Shown in pieces: positions 12,912 through 13,145 of a DNA stretch of 13,145 nt. Each line of letters starts with the position of its first letter. Position 1 is the stretch's first letter. The notes under the pieces are model-generated. The model was given only the letters and a program-made list of their open reading frames with translations, did not search any database and was not told the origin of the DNA. The position numbers and the translations under genes are program-made. Source of the DNA: CAZDIO01 sp964505555 (GTDB lineage Bacteria; Bdellovibrionota_C; UBA2361; SZUA-149; CAZDIO01). Location of the stretch: NCBI GenBank assembly GCA_964505555.1, contig CAZDIO010000041.1:1-13145 (forward strand), written 5' to 3'.

Positions 12912-13145
12912 ATTCGTAGAGATTAACTCATATAGCTACATACATTATTTACCCGATCTCTAGCTAAAAGCGGTTAAATACGTAATAAATTTAACTGCTT
13001 ACGATAGTGCGGATAAATTGGAGGAAAGACCGCACAATATCTTCAAAACTTAGCAAAACAATGATAAATACATGGACTCGTTTTAGTGTATAATGAGCCC
13101 GGTTTCGGTTTGCGGTTGGAGTGAGGTGAGGTTTTCTTGTTCCAT
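12912..13145. repeat. Right copy of the 234-bp terminal inverted repeat
   Basis: This is the inverted partner of 1-234, with 229 of 234 bases identical. It contains an inverted repeat AAGCGGTTAAAT/ATTTAACTGCTT (12968-12979, 12989-13000, one mismatch) and GTGCGG/CCGCAC (13007-13012, 13030-13035). Outward it has TATAAT (13089-13094), then AGGTGAGG (13124-13131) five bases before a TTG (13137-13139). This looks like the start of a gene that continues beyond the window. Confidence 0.95.
13089..13131 (+). promoter_or_regulatory. Outward-facing -10 box and SD-like site in the right repeat
   Basis: TATAAT (13089-13094) is a perfect -10 box, but no good -35 box lies 16-18 bases upstream. AGGTGAGG (13124-13131) could serve as ribosome site for a TTG at 13137. 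The same set is mirrored at the left end (TATAAT at 57-52 on the minus strand). Confidence 0.4.

Noticed and set aside
1..13145. Calling the window a complete transposon, virus or linear plasmid
   Set aside because: The inverted ends support the idea, but no transposase, integrase, replication, capsid or terminal-protein gene is present. Contig ends inside two inverted repeat copies explain the ends equally well.

Overview
The window is a 13.1-kb stretch of bacterial DNA, probably from a Gram-negative organism. The supports are SD-type ribosome sites (AGGAG before arsM, AAAGGGG before the gene at 6941, AAGGAG before the PrpD-like gene), sigma70-like promoters, a Sec signal peptide and a LysE-type exporter. 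I cannot name the taxon. No rRNA, tRNA, CRISPR array, transposase, integrase or replication gene is visible.

The most striking structural fact is that the window begins and ends with the same sequence in inverted orientation. Positions 1-234 are the reverse complement of 12912-13145, with five substitutions. Each copy carries a TATAAT box and a Shine-Dalgarno-like stretch pointing outward. The window is therefore either a unit with long terminal inverted repeats, or the segment between two inverted copies of a repeated element whose own gene lies just outside.

Layout from left to right: (1) left repeat, then about 360 bases with a possible promoter and a 22-codon hydrophobic reading frame; (2) a 704-residue secreted protein of unknown function with one Asp-box-like motif (2711-597, minus), preceded by a dense cluster of palindromes and direct repeats; (3) a minus-strand defence- or toxin-antitoxin-like group: an AAA ATPase of the DUF4143 class (5335-4226), a 97-residue small partner protein (4052-3759) and a nucleotidyltransferase-fold protein (3737-3156); (4) a perfect 42-bp palindrome, then the divergent arsenic operon arsR-arsM with a near-consensus promoter overlapped by an ArsR-type operator; (5) a membrane-anchored protein of unknown function (6941-7933) closed by a very strong terminator; (6) a LysE/RhtB-family exporter (8698-8075, minus); (7) a visibly more GC-rich section with an MmgE/PrpD-family protein (9057-10682, plus) converging on a citrate/2-methylcitrate synthase homologue (12430-11018, minus), with hairpins between them; (8) a 480-base structured intergenic region, then the right repeat.

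Functionally this is accessory cargo rather than a housekeeping operon. It combines arsenic sensing and methylation, a small NTase-based module with an ATPase, an amino-acid or metabolite exporter, and two enzymes that would act in sequence in a 2-methylcitrate- or alkylcitrate-type pathway (condensation, then dehydration). The other genes of that pathway are absent. The difference in base composition between sections 1-6 and section 7 suggests a mosaic origin.
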